The notes under the pieces: model-generated
What the model saw: the letters and a program-made list of their open reading frames with translations, nothing else
Told to the model about the DNA's origin: nothing
The model's database searches: none
NCBI GenBank assembly: GCA_018374635.1
Contig: JAHAEW010000050.1
Coordinates: forward strand, 1-22,660
DNA: 22,660 nucleotides
Direction: 5' to 3'
Source of the DNA: Clostridiales bacterium
GTDB lineage: Bacteria; Bacillota; Clostridia; Oscillospirales; Oscillospiraceae
Made by a program: the position numbers and the translations under genes
In this document: positions 6,785-14,757 of the stretch, one piece after another
Layout of the letters: each line of letters starts with the position of its first letter
Numbering within the stretch: position 1 is the stretch's first letter

Positions 6785-8177
6785 GCGTTCCGAAAACCGG
6801 TACTACGCCATTGAGCGGCTGGCCCAGCTCCAGAAAGAGATCGTTCACTTGACCCAGGGAATGGTCATTCAAAGAGCCAGGGTGGAGAAATACCGCCGGG
6901 AGGATCTGGCGTCCGCACGGGATACCTATTCTGAACTGCAGCGGACGCGACAGCATCTGTGCCAGTCCATCTCTGAGGCGCAGCCCCTTCTCATGGAAAC
7001 AGAGGAGTACCGGACGGCGGCCGTAGCGGAAAAGTTGCGGACCGGGCTCTCCGGTTTTGACCTCATGAGCAATACCTATAAGCCCGTCTATGACACGCTC
7101 AGCGCGTTTGCCAGTGCTTTCCCAGTCAATGAAACCACCAACGCCGCAGTCGTGGGGCGCTTGATGAACAATATCCGGTTGGGCTACTATCCCACAGACC
7201 CGGAGAACATCTCGCTGATTCTGCGGGGCATACACTTCCCGGAAGGAATCGTCACGAACCTGCTGGACCCGTGCTGCGGGTGCGGTAAGGCCCTGCGTCA
7301 GATCGCCGAGGGAAACGGCTGCTATACCTACGGGGTGGAGCTGGACGAAAATCGCGCCGAGGAAGCGCAGACGCGCCTGCACCGGGTCGGTTTCGGCAGC
7401 TTCTTCCACAGCACGGTCAGCCGCGAGGCATTCCATCTGATGTTTCTCAACCCGCCCTACCTGTCTGTGCTCAATGAGAGCGGCGGACGGGCCCGGCATG
7501 AAAAGCGTTTTTTGATTGAGAGCCTGCCCTGCCTCACCTACGGCGGGCTGCTTGTCTACGTTATTCCCTACTATCGCCTGACTCCGGACATCTGCCGCAT
7601 CCTGATGGACAACTTTGAGGACATCTCTGTTTGGCGCTTTACCGACAAGGAGTTCCAACGATTCAAGCAGGTGGCCGTGTTCGGCGTAAGAAAGCACAGG
7701 GAGATCGAGCCGCCGGACACCTTCGCGCTGGAGCAGTGCGCGGTGCGGCCGGCCAGCATCCCAAGCCTGACCGAGCTTCAGGAGGGGCGCTATGCCCTGC
7801 CGCCGGTATCCTTGGAGGTCCACACCTTCCGGGGTGAGAAATTCAATCAAAAGGAATTGGAGCAGCAGCTCCGGCGCTCTGGGAGCTTCACGCAGATGAT
7901 GGCCCGCAGCGAGCTGGACAACGGCGCCAAGCGGCCGCTTCTGCCCCTGTCCATCAGTCAAATCGGGCTGATCGGCGGCTCCGGCATGATCAACGGCCTG
8001 ATCGAGTGCGACACGCCACATATCATCAAGGGACGAATTATCAAAGTGAAACGGCTGGAAACAGAAGAAAAATTCAGCGCCCGGGGAAAGCACATGGGAA
8101 GCGAGGTCAGGGAGACCATCTCCAATAAGATGATCTTCAATGTCCTGACCCCCAATGGCTTCAAGGCGCTGACATAG
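6768..8177 (+). CDS. DNA methyltransferase-like protein with NPPY motif (DUF6094-like)
   Basis: A 469-residue product with a class I SAM-methyltransferase core. Motif I is LDPCCGCGKAL (around residues 166-176), the acidic strand-2 end is YGVELDEN, and motif IV is LNPPYL with N228-P-P-Y231, typical of N6-adenine DNA methylases. The first 100 residues look like a coiled coil or helical bundle (AIERLAQLQKEIVHLTQG). The C-terminal third is not recognised. I associate this layout with the DUF6094 family of mobile elements. No restriction endonuclease is adjacent, so it is either an orphan methylase or a non-canonical enzyme. The ATG at 6768 is preferred to 6717 because GAAGGATGGGAA precedes it; it overlaps the upstream gene. 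Confidence 0.8.
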   Translation: MSGRLERSENRYYAIERLAQLQKEIVHLTQGMVIQRARVEKYRREDLASARDTYSELQRTRQHLCQSISEAQPLLMETEEYRTAAVAEKLRTGLSGFDLMSNTYKPVYDTLSAFASAFPVNETTNAAVVGRLMNNIRLGYYPTDPENISLILRGIHFPEGIVTNLLDPCCGCGKALRQIAEGNGCYTYGVELDENRAEEAQTRLHRVGFGSFFHSTVSREAFHLMFLNPPYLSVLNESGGRARHEKRFLIESLPCLTYGGLLVYVIPYYRLTPDICRILMDNFEDISVWRFTDKEFQRFKQVAVFGVRKHREIEPPDTFALEQCAVRPASIPSLTELQEGRYALPPVSLEVHTFRGEKFNQKELEQQLRRSGSFTQMMARSELDNGAKRPLLPLSISQIGLIGGSGMINGLIECDTPHIIKGRIIKVKRLETEEKFSARGKHMGSEVRETISNKMIFNVLTPNGFKALT

Positions 8178-8187
8178 GAGGAATATT

Positions 8188-8472
8188 ATGCAGCACAAAG
8201 GAATGATCACACAGCTCCGTCTAGGGCGGGTGGTGGCAACAAGAGGCGTAGTGGATGTTGTTCCCACAAGAGAACTGCTGGCGGCGCTGAGGCATCACCA
8301 GAACTGTGACTGGGGAGATGTACCGGCTTCGGATTGGGCCGCCAATGACCTGGCGCTCACTCATGGCGGACGTATCATCTCCGCCTATCGTGCGGATAAT
8401 CAAACGAAATTTTGGATCATTACGGAGGCGAATCGGTCGGTAACAACTCTTTTGCTTCCGGAGGAATACTGA
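8188..8472 (+). CDS. Small 'plasmid-related' protein
   Basis: A 94-residue product with an ideal AGGAGG site 10 bp upstream of ATG 8188. It belongs to a widespread small family on plasmids and integrative elements, recognised by the pattern CDWGDVPASDWAANDLAL, GGRIISAY and WIITEANRSVTTLLLPEEY. Database entries sometimes call these proteins 'type I restriction endonuclease subunit M', but they have no methylase motif and are far too short. The family often accompanies PRTRC or plasmid maintenance genes. Function is unknown. Confidence 0.75.
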   Translation: MQHKGMITQLRLGRVVATRGVVDVVPTRELLAALRHHQNCDWGDVPASDWAANDLALTHGGRIISAYRADNQTKFWIITEANRSVTTLLLPEEY

Positions 8473-8489
8473 GAAATGGAGGGTATTTT

Positions 8490-9050
8490 ATGAACGCGAG
8501 TCATCTGGCGGTGATCGTCCCAGTGGATGGGCTGCCGCAGAATACGGAAGAAGCCAGCCAGAAAGTATGGGGTACCGTGACGCATCTGCTTTTGCCCCAA
8601 CTTGGGGAATGCTATACAAAATTTTATCCGGCAACAAAGGCATGGGGATACAGGGTCCCGGAGAGCTTCGGCGTCGTTTTTGGGAAAAAATCCCCGGACC
8701 GGTTTTTGCATCTCTATTTTGAGGCGTGCCGGGCTCAAACGTCCGCCATCCGTTTTCATGCGAGGGAACTGCTCAAGACGGTTGACCCCAGCCTGCTGGA
8801 AAAGGCGATAGAGGAAGACGCGCCGTTTTGCACGGTGGAGATAGATGGCAGCGATCCGGTACGGACCGCTCACGCCGTATGGCAGATTGCTCTGTATGAG
8901 GGCGCTCTGCTCCCTGACTGCGGCGTGTACTATGCCAATCTGGGTAAGTCTCAGGCCAGCCAGGAGGAGCGGGATGCGATCCTGGCAAATGCCGCTGGAT
9001 ATGCCCTGTGCATGGTGACACTGGAGCTCAAGGAGGAGGACGATGGCTGA
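8490..9050 (+). CDS. Unknown protein
   Basis: A 186-residue product starting at ATG 8490 after ATGGAGGGTATTTT; the longer frame upstream overlaps the previous gene and lacks a good ribosome site. It appears to be a soluble alpha/beta protein: a strand HLAVIVPVDG, then a long mixed region, and helices at the end (SQASQEERDAILANAAGYAL). The last residues, LELKEEDDG, are acidic. Its stop overlaps the start of the following gene by 8 bp. No motif that I recognise. Confidence 0.7.
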   Translation: MNASHLAVIVPVDGLPQNTEEASQKVWGTVTHLLLPQLGECYTKFYPATKAWGYRVPESFGVVFGKKSPDRFLHLYFEACRAQTSAIRFHARELLKTVDPSLLEKAIEEDAPFCTVEIDGSDPVRTAHAVWQIALYEGALLPDCGVYYANLGKSQASQEERDAILANAAGYALCMVTLELKEEDDG

Positions 9051-9339
9051 GTTTGATAAGCTGCTGTTTCTCCAGACATTGCGGGAGCTTCCGGAGCGTA
9101 GATCGCCGCTGCAGGAGCCGCACTACAGCAAATGTCTGGCGCAGGTGTTTGATGAACTGCGAAAGAATGGCAGTCTGGATTTGATGGCACTGGATCTAAG
9201 TACCGTCTCCCTGCACGATCTGACGCCGAAAGGTTATTCGGACGTCTACCGGAATGTAGCGCAGGGATGGGCGCAGGGCCTCAATCACTTCCTGAAAGAG
9301 ACGCCGGCGGCATATTTGAAGCAAAAAATATTCTTTTAG
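9043..9339 (+). CDS. Small helical unknown protein
   Basis: A 98-residue product whose ATG overlaps the previous gene; GGAGGACG at 9031-9038 acts as its ribosome site. It is probably all helical (KLLFLQTLRELPE, YSKCLAQVFDELRKNG, GYSDVYRNVAQGWAQGLNHFL). No cysteine pairs, no Gly-Gly tail and no known motif. It forms a tightly packed unit with the neighbours on each side, separated from the next gene by about 9 bp. Confidence 0.65.
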   Translation: MAEFDKLLFLQTLRELPERRSPLQEPHYSKCLAQVFDELRKNGSLDLMALDLSTVSLHDLTPKGYSDVYRNVAQGWAQGLNHFLKETPAAYLKQKIFF

Positions 9340-9348
9340 GAGACCATG

Positions 9349-9903
9349 ATGTACGATTACGAGTATGAAGAGGATGTTCTGCTGACTCTGCGCCTCCTGA
9401 AATACCTGCAGGAAGAGAACCCGGACAGGGCACAGGATGCGGTAGCGGTATTCAAGACGCTTGCCCCGGAGGACCCGTATGAGTTTATCGAATACACATT
9501 TTGGGACATCTTCACCGATATTACATTCGATTCTGATGAGGCGGAAGAACTTACCATAGCTACCTTTTCCCATCCGGGAATCGACCGTTTCTATGCGCTG
9601 TTGGCGCGTCTGGAGCTTATAGAGGGGCAGCAGACCGGAGCAAGTCGGAAGAAAGTGCATGATATTGTAGAGTTTTTCCTCTGCGGCGCCACCTATTCTG
9701 TCTTCCAGTTCAGCGTACAGGTTGTTGATGCCAGTGTAACGATCAACGTGCATCTTTCCCCGGACTGCTACGACCCTCTTCCGTTTTTCAATTCCTTTAT
9801 TGATATGCTGCTCTATTTCCAGCAGGAAAGTCAGCGGCTGGAGGAATTGATTCGGCAGAAAGAGCAAGAAACAGAAAATTTACCGCGAGAGGAGGCTGCG
9901 TGA
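9349..9903 (+). CDS. Unknown acidic protein preceding the E2-like gene
   Basis: About 184 residues, starting at ATG 9346 or 9349 after TTAGGAGACC. The N-terminus is rich in Asp, Glu and Tyr (YDYEYEED). The middle is helical (DIVEFFLCGA), then come two strands (SVFQFSVQVVDASVTINVHL) and a C-terminal coiled coil (FQQESQRLEELIRQKEQETE). Its stop lies immediately before the E2-like start, so it is co-translated with that protein and could be its partner. It does not match the PRTRC proteins C, E or F that I know. Confidence 0.65.
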   Translation: MYDYEYEEDVLLTLRLLKYLQEENPDRAQDAVAVFKTLAPEDPYEFIEYTFWDIFTDITFDSDEAEELTIATFSHPGIDRFYALLARLELIEGQQTGASRKKVHDIVEFFLCGATYSVFQFSVQVVDASVTINVHLSPDCYDPLPFFNSFIDMLLYFQQESQRLEELIRQKEQETENLPREEAA

Positions 9904-9905
9904 CA

Positions 9906-10595
9906 ATGACACACGGAGAAAACCGGGATCTGACCCGGGACATCATTGTGCGGGTATCGCCAGCGCGCAATACCCTGATCGTAGAGGAACAGAAGCCGGG
10001 CGGGATCGTGAATTATAAGGAGATCGACCCGGTGGATTTCTACTTTGCCATCAATAAAAGTTATGTCAGCCGGGATCTTTTGAGCAGCGGCTTTTTACCG
10101 GAGCACTGCCTGCACATTTCCATGAATACCGCCGAGCGCCAGATCGTCTTTTGGAATCCAGAGCTGCGGGCCGATGTAGCTTACCGCGGCAAAGAGTACC
10201 TGGATTTTCCGATCCCGAGACTGGTATTCGGCGTGCGGATGCTGACGGATGGACGGGTGGTGGACTGCTCGATTGGCGTCGCGGCGGATGAAGTGCCCAC
10301 GCCTGATACCCAGATGTTTTACTACCCCTTCTCCAATGTCTATACCAGTGGGAGGGTATGTACTGGAAACAACGTGCTGCCGCGCTATAAAAAGCTGACG
10401 TCGCTCAAGTATTTTCCGCGCTACCTGTTGGGGGTGCCGGATAACGATGACTTCTATGATAAACAGCATAACCGGCTGGAGCTTCCGCATGGAGATCTGC
10501 TGGAACATCTGAAGGACAAGGAACCAAGCTATTACTATTCGGATATCCTGGTTCCGAACGGAAAGACATTGGCAGACTTTATCTGCGGGAGGTAA
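9906..10595 (+). CDS. E2-like protein, Prok-E2_D / PRTRC system protein B type
   Basis: E2 enzymes carry an activated ubiquitin-like protein on a cysteine and hand it to a target. The 229-residue product has the central signature of the prokaryotic E2 family D: MFYYPFSNVYTSGRVCTGNN (ending near residue 156), preceded by the strand LVFGVRMLTDGR. C152 in the VCTG segment is the obvious candidate active-site cysteine. The end of the protein, YSDILVPNGKTLADFI, also resembles the family. The ATG at 9906 has GAGAGGAGG upstream; a GTG at 9900 overlaps the previous stop. The Rad52-like gene begins 2 bp after the stop. Together with the E1 and JAB genes 7-8 kb upstream, it completes three of the four parts of a ubiquitin-like system. 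Confidence 0.8.
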   Translation: MTHGENRDLTRDIIVRVSPARNTLIVEEQKPGGIVNYKEIDPVDFYFAINKSYVSRDLLSSGFLPEHCLHISMNTAERQIVFWNPELRADVAYRGKEYLDFPIPRLVFGVRMLTDGRVVDCSIGVAADEVPTPDTQMFYYPFSNVYTSGRVCTGNNVLPRYKKLTSLKYFPRYLLGVPDNDDFYDKQHNRLELPHGDLLEHLKDKEPSYYYSDILVPNGKTLADFICGR

Positions 10596-10597
10596 GG

Positions 10598-11599
10598 ATG
10601 GAGCAAAAAAACGCACGGGAAATTCAGCAGGCGTTGGCCTTGCCCTTTGCACCAGAGGATCTGGAGTGGCGATTGCAAACAACGAACAAAGAGAAAACAA
10701 GGGGGCTTGCGATCCCATATGTAACCAACCGGGCCATTCAAAACCGGCTGGATGATGTGGTTGGACCGGATCATTGGTATAACGAGTACAAGCCCTGGCA
10801 TCGTTTTACCACAAAGGTACGGTCAGAACGGAATCCATCCGAATTTGAGGAAAAGGAAATCATATCACAATTATGCGGAATTGCGATCTATTTTGAGGAC
10901 CGCAAAGAGTGGGTCATAAAATGGGACGGCGCCGAGGACACGGATATTGAGCAGGTCAAGGGCGGCCTCTCTGACAGCATGAAGCGCGCGGCGGTCCAGT
11001 GGGGGATCGGGCGCGTGCTTTACAGTATGAATACAGTATGGGTAGACATCGAGAAACAGGGCCGGAGCTTTATTATTAAAGACAGTGAACGCTCCAAACT
11101 GGACGAGGCGTACCTCGGAATGCTCCGGAGGCTTGGCCTGAAGCCTGCGTCGGCCGGCGGATTGCAGTCCCTCCTGACGCCGAAAAACACAGCGGAAGCC
11201 CCCCGGACAGGCGCACAGCAGCAGAACGCAAATCCTCCCGCACCGGCGGCAGCTACGCAGAGCGCACCTACGGGCGCGGGACAGCCAGCCGCCACGCAGC
11301 AGCCGCCCGCGGCATCAGAAACCTCGTCCACTCCCGCTGCGGAGCCGCCGCAGTCCGTCTATGAATATGTGGTGGTGGAGGCCAAGGTGCAGGGCGGCAT
11401 GAAGGGCAGCAACACACTGGTCATATTGCAAGGCCCGGACGGCAAGCGCACTCAGGCGTTTGCCCGGGGCACCCGGACTGAATTGACCGCCGGCGTGCAT
11501 CTCGTCAGCGTCAAGCTGACGCTTCGCAGACAGGACACCGTGGCCTACTATGTTTTGGAAAGCTACACGCTGGTAGAGCCACAAGGCCAAGCTGCCTGA
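10598..11599 (+). CDS. Rad52/Rad22-type single-strand annealing protein
   Basis: A 333-residue product whose first 180 residues fit the Rad52 annealase family: LPFAPEDLEWRLQ, AIPYVTNRAIQNRLDDVVGPDHWY, IISQLCGIAIYF, and KGGLSDSMKRAAVQWGIGR, the characteristic core. Such proteins anneal complementary single strands in recombination. A disordered Ala/Pro/Gln linker (residues 205-250) precedes a C-terminal beta-rich domain of about 80 residues (YEYVVVEAKVQGG ... LTLRRQDTVAYYVL), which looks like an OB-type fold; this last point is inference. The start at 10598 follows GGGAGGTAAGG. It is nearly contiguous with the E2-like gene. Confidence 0.87.
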   Translation: MEQKNAREIQQALALPFAPEDLEWRLQTTNKEKTRGLAIPYVTNRAIQNRLDDVVGPDHWYNEYKPWHRFTTKVRSERNPSEFEEKEIISQLCGIAIYFEDRKEWVIKWDGAEDTDIEQVKGGLSDSMKRAAVQWGIGRVLYSMNTVWVDIEKQGRSFIIKDSERSKLDEAYLGMLRRLGLKPASAGGLQSLLTPKNTAEAPRTGAQQQNANPPAPAAATQSAPTGAGQPAATQQPPAASETSSTPAAEPPQSVYEYVVVEAKVQGGMKGSNTLVILQGPDGKRTQAFARGTRTELTAGVHLVSVKLTLRRQDTVAYYVLESYTLVEPQGQAA

Positions 11600-11633
11600 T
11601 GCGGAAAGGAAATTCACTGAAGGAGACGCAACG

Positions 11634-11831
11634 GTGGGTAAGAAAGCATATCGCGGCATGGTAATCCGCTGTGGGTTTGTAACCCTGGCGGCGGAATCCA
11701 GGGAAGACTTTCTGGAGAAAGTCAAGGCGCTGAGCGATTCCAACTTTGACTGGGAGGGTAACGGCTACCAAGACGATTGTGAAATCGTCGAGGAGCTGGA
11801 AGACGAACTCCCCGAAAACTACAGACAATAG
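11634..11831 (+). CDS. Small unknown alpha/beta protein
   Basis: A 65-residue product from GTG 11634 with AAGGAGACGCAAC upstream. It starts with a basic strand-rich segment (KKAYRGMVIRCGFVTLAA), continues with a helix (REDFLEKVKAL) and ends with a strongly acidic tail (EIVEELEDELPENY). It lies between the annealase and the SbcC-like gene. The beta-beta-alpha order and small size make it one of the candidates for a ubiquitin-like modifier, but there is no C-terminal Gly-Gly, so this is only a suggestion. Confidence 0.65.
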   Translation: MGKKAYRGMVIRCGFVTLAAESREDFLEKVKALSDSNFDWEGNGYQDDCEIVEELEDELPENYRQ

Positions 11832-11847
11832 AAAGGGGAGCTATTTC

Positions 11848-13671
11848 TTGAAAAAGATTGATAAGTTTCAGATCACAGGTATGACCATCTCCGGATTCAA
11901 GTCCTATCAGGACCCTACGGAGCTGACCTTCGGCAACCCCACCATTATTACCGGCGGCAATGGCCGGGGAAAGACCAGCATTGCCGACGCCGTTGCCTTT
12001 GCGATTACCGGCACGCCCTTTTTTGGTGAGCGGGGCATCGACAAGCTGCATAATGAAGTAAACCCGGATGTCTTTATCAGCCTGCGCTTTACGGATGAGA
12101 CCGGGAGCCATGAGCTGACCCGGAGCCGGAAGAAAAACCGCATGGTCATCACCTATGACGGATATGAGATCCGCCAGCTGGATCTGACCGATATGTTCGG
12201 TGAACGGGATGTGTTTCTCGCCATCTTTAATCCGCTCTATTTCATTGAAGAGTTGGGGGATGAAGGGAAGCATCTTCTGGAGATGTACCTGCCTATGATC
12301 CCCCACGAAACTGTACTGGCCCAGCTGTCTGAGCCGGCACAGGAAAGCCTGCGGGACAAAGAGATCCTGTCCCCAGGGACCTACCTGACCAATAAACGCG
12401 CAGAGATCCGGGAGCTGGAAAATCATATCATCTACTTAAACGGTCAGAAGGATCTTGCGGCAAGCCAGGGACATGACCGGAAACAAGCGGCTCAGGAGCT
12501 GACCCAAAATCTGGAGTCCATGAAGTCGGAGCTGGCGGCACTGGAGGAAAAGCAGTTTGCGGGCATGGATGTCTCCGCTCTGCAGGAACAGCTGGTAGAC
12601 CTGAGCGCCCGGTATGGCGAGAGCAACCAGGACGAACAGGCGGAGGCCACACAGCGGCGGGCCTCGCTGCAGGCGCTTCGGGAGAAGATCGCACAGCGGC
12701 GGGCAGAGCAGTATGTTTCCCCCTATACCAAGGCCATGGCTGAGGCCGGGGCAGCGGTCAAAGAGCTGGGGGGACGGTACAGCCGGGAAAGGAAGGCGTA
12801 TGAGGCGTTGGTGCCTGGTACCGTCTGCCCCACCTGCCACCGGAAAATCACGGCGGAGTCACTGCCCGAGGTGCAGGGAGAACTGAAAAAGGCCGTGGGT
12901 GCCATTCTCGCCGCAGGCAGGGAGAAGCAAGAAGAACTCAAGCAGCTGCAGGAACTGGATCAGAAAAGCGCGAGTACCTTTGAGCAATTCAAAGCCGACG
13001 ACATTCAAAGCTGGAGTGCCGAGCTTGAAAAGCTGGAGGAACAGGAGCGCCAGTCGGAACAGGATATGGGAAACCGGGCACAGGATCTGCGCGCGAAAAT
13101 CCAGGAGCTGAATGCAGATTTGACCTATGGCTGTCTGACCCAGGATGAGTACGACCGGATGGTGGAATGCCGCGAGGAGGTCAAGAAGGCCGAAACCGAG
13201 CTTTCCGCGCTACAAAGTATGGCCGAAACATCCCCCTCCGACTTCAACCAGCAGATTGCGCGGGATGAACAGGAGATCACGGAGCTGAAGAAGCATATTG
13301 CTGATGTGATCCTCTATGTGAGCAAGCGGGCTGAGCTGACCTTTTCCCAATTAAAAATGAACCGGGTGGAGATCTCGCTCTATGATGTGGTGAAAAGCAC
13401 AGGCGAGTTCAAAGACGCCTTCCGGTTTACCTATGGCGGCCGCCGCTATGACCGTCTCTCCCTTTCGGAAAAGGTACGGGCCGGCATGGAGGTTTCCGAA
13501 CTTATCAAGCGGCTGACTGGGCGCAATTACCCCGTATTCGTGGACAATATGGAGTCCATCGACGATCTGACCAATGTTCGGCCCACTGGACAGGTCATTA
13601 TGGCCAAGTGCGTCCGGGGTGCCGAGCTGCAGGTGCGGCCGGTATCTGAGCCTATGCAGCGGGCCGCATAA
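11848..13671 (+). CDS. SbcC/Rad50-like SMC-type ATPase
   Basis: A 607-residue product. The TTG at 11848 is preferred because GAAAGGGGAG precedes it; a longer frame would overlap the upstream gene. Walker A is GGNGRGKTS (G36 to S44). Two coiled-coil arms flank a zinc-hook-like CPTC (C327 and C330), as in Rad50. The C-terminal lobe has an ABC-signature-like LSLSEKVRAGMEVSEL and a Walker B strand, YPVFVDNMES (D566). The residue after that Asp is Asn, not the usual Glu. Arms are short: SbcC is normally about 1,000 residues. Proteins like this act on DNA ends with a nuclease partner, but no SbcD/Mre11 gene is nearby. It probably works with the annealase and primase. Confidence 0.85.
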   Translation: MKKIDKFQITGMTISGFKSYQDPTELTFGNPTIITGGNGRGKTSIADAVAFAITGTPFFGERGIDKLHNEVNPDVFISLRFTDETGSHELTRSRKKNRMVITYDGYEIRQLDLTDMFGERDVFLAIFNPLYFIEELGDEGKHLLEMYLPMIPHETVLAQLSEPAQESLRDKEILSPGTYLTNKRAEIRELENHIIYLNGQKDLAASQGHDRKQAAQELTQNLESMKSELAALEEKQFAGMDVSALQEQLVDLSARYGESNQDEQAEATQRRASLQALREKIAQRRAEQYVSPYTKAMAEAGAAVKELGGRYSRERKAYEALVPGTVCPTCHRKITAESLPEVQGELKKAVGAILAAGREKQEELKQLQELDQKSASTFEQFKADDIQSWSAELEKLEEQERQSEQDMGNRAQDLRAKIQELNADLTYGCLTQDEYDRMVECREEVKKAETELSALQSMAETSPSDFNQQIARDEQEITELKKHIADVILYVSKRAELTFSQLKMNRVEISLYDVVKSTGEFKDAFRFTYGGRRYDRLSLSEKVRAGMEVSELIKRLTGRNYPVFVDNMESIDDLTNVRPTGQVIMAKCVRGAELQVRPVSEPMQRAA

Positions 13672-13689
13672 GCAGAGGGGGGACTCCGC

Positions 13690-14757
13690 CTGAGCCTCAA
13701 AGTCTATGATAAAATTCCCATCGTGGACGCGGCCAGGCGATGCGGGCTCGTTCTCGACTCCCGAACGCTGCGGCGCGAGGAGGTCGAGGCGAGCTGCCCC
13801 TTCTGCGGCGACCACGGGCCCGGGAAATACCATTTAAACCTCAACACGATCACAGACCAGTACCGCTGCAACCTCTGCGGCGCGCGCGGCAACAGTGTAT
13901 CGCTGTTTGCCCGTATCCATGGGGTAAGCAACAAAGAGGCATATCTGGAGTTGGCAAAGGAGGGGAAGGTCTATCCCATGCCCCAACAGCCGACTCCCCA
14001 AAAACAGGAGAGACAACCCCTTCCGCTGGAGACGCGGCATCAGATGTATTCCGATATGCTGGATCACCTGACGCTGCTTCCCAAGCACAGGGATAACCTG
14101 CTGGAGCGGGGGCTGTCCGAAGCGCGCATTGAGCGCAACCAATACCGCAGTATGCCGGAGACGGACCGGGGGCGGCGGCTGCTCGCCTCCCTTCTCCGGG
14201 CCAGGGGCTATGACCTGCAAGGGCTTCCGGGCTTCCGCACCTATTACGGCGAGTGGACCCTGAGCGGCCCCAACGGGTTTCTCATCCCCGTCCGGGATCA
14301 TCATGGGCTGATTCAGGGCTTGAAGATCCGCCTGGATCAAGAGAAACACCCTGACCGCAAATACCGCTGGCTTTCCAGCCGCAATATGCCGGGTGGCACC
14401 CGCAGTTATTCCTGGGTGCATATCACCGGAGATACCAGCAGCAAGCGGGCCTTTCTGACAGAGGGACCGCTGAAAGGGGATGTAGCCAGCTTTCTGGCGG
14501 GCGACGCCCTCTTTGTCTGCATCGGCGGCGTCAACGCCCTGGGCGGGCTGACGGATGCCCTGCGGTCCCTCGGTGTGCGGGAGGTGGTGGAGGCCATGGA
14601 CATGGACCAGAACACCAACCAGCAGGTACGCAGCGCCATTCAAGCCATGCGCCGGGAGGTACAAAAGATCCCCGGCATACGCTATTCCAAATATACCTGG
14701 AACCCAGCCTACAAGGGAGTGGACGATTACTTCCTCAGCCGGGCAGCCGCCATGTAA
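13690..14757 (+). CDS. CHC2 zinc-finger / Toprim primase-like protein
   Basis: The zinc finger has the pattern CPFCGDHGPGKYHLN followed about 15 residues later by CNLCGARGNSVSL, as in DnaG-type CHC2 domains. The C-terminal half has Toprim landmarks: TEGPLKGDVASFLAGD, IGGVNALGGL and the D-x-D of EAMDMDQN (DUF3854-like). The usual RNA-polymerase core of DnaG is reduced or missing in about 355 residues. The start is uncertain: GTG 13723 cuts into the conserved N-terminal helix. CTG 13690 has AGAGGGGGGA 7 bp upstream and restores the typical LSLKVYDKIPIVDAARRCG, so I use it. The frame is the same as that of the SbcC-like gene, 18 nt after its TAA. Confidence 0.8.
   Translation: MSLKVYDKIPIVDAARRCGLVLDSRTLRREEVEASCPFCGDHGPGKYHLNLNTITDQYRCNLCGARGNSVSLFARIHGVSNKEAYLELAKEGKVYPMPQQPTPQKQERQPLPLETRHQMYSDMLDHLTLLPKHRDNLLERGLSEARIERNQYRSMPETDRGRRLLASLLRARGYDLQGLPGFRTYYGEWTLSGPNGFLIPVRDHHGLIQGLKIRLDQEKHPDRKYRWLSSRNMPGGTRSYSWVHITGDTSSKRAFLTEGPLKGDVASFLAGDALFVCIGGVNALGGLTDALRSLGVREVVEAMDMDQNTNQQVRSAIQAMRREVQKIPGIRYSKYTWNPAYKGVDDYFLSRAAAM

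Noticed and set aside
6654..8267. 537-residue open frame on the minus strand
   Set aside because: Lies opposite the methyltransferase-like gene, which has clear motifs; no start signal and no recognisable domain.
8188..8472. Reading the small protein as a type I restriction modification subunit
   Set aside because: That name circulates for the family, but the 94-residue protein has no SAM-binding or NPPY motif.
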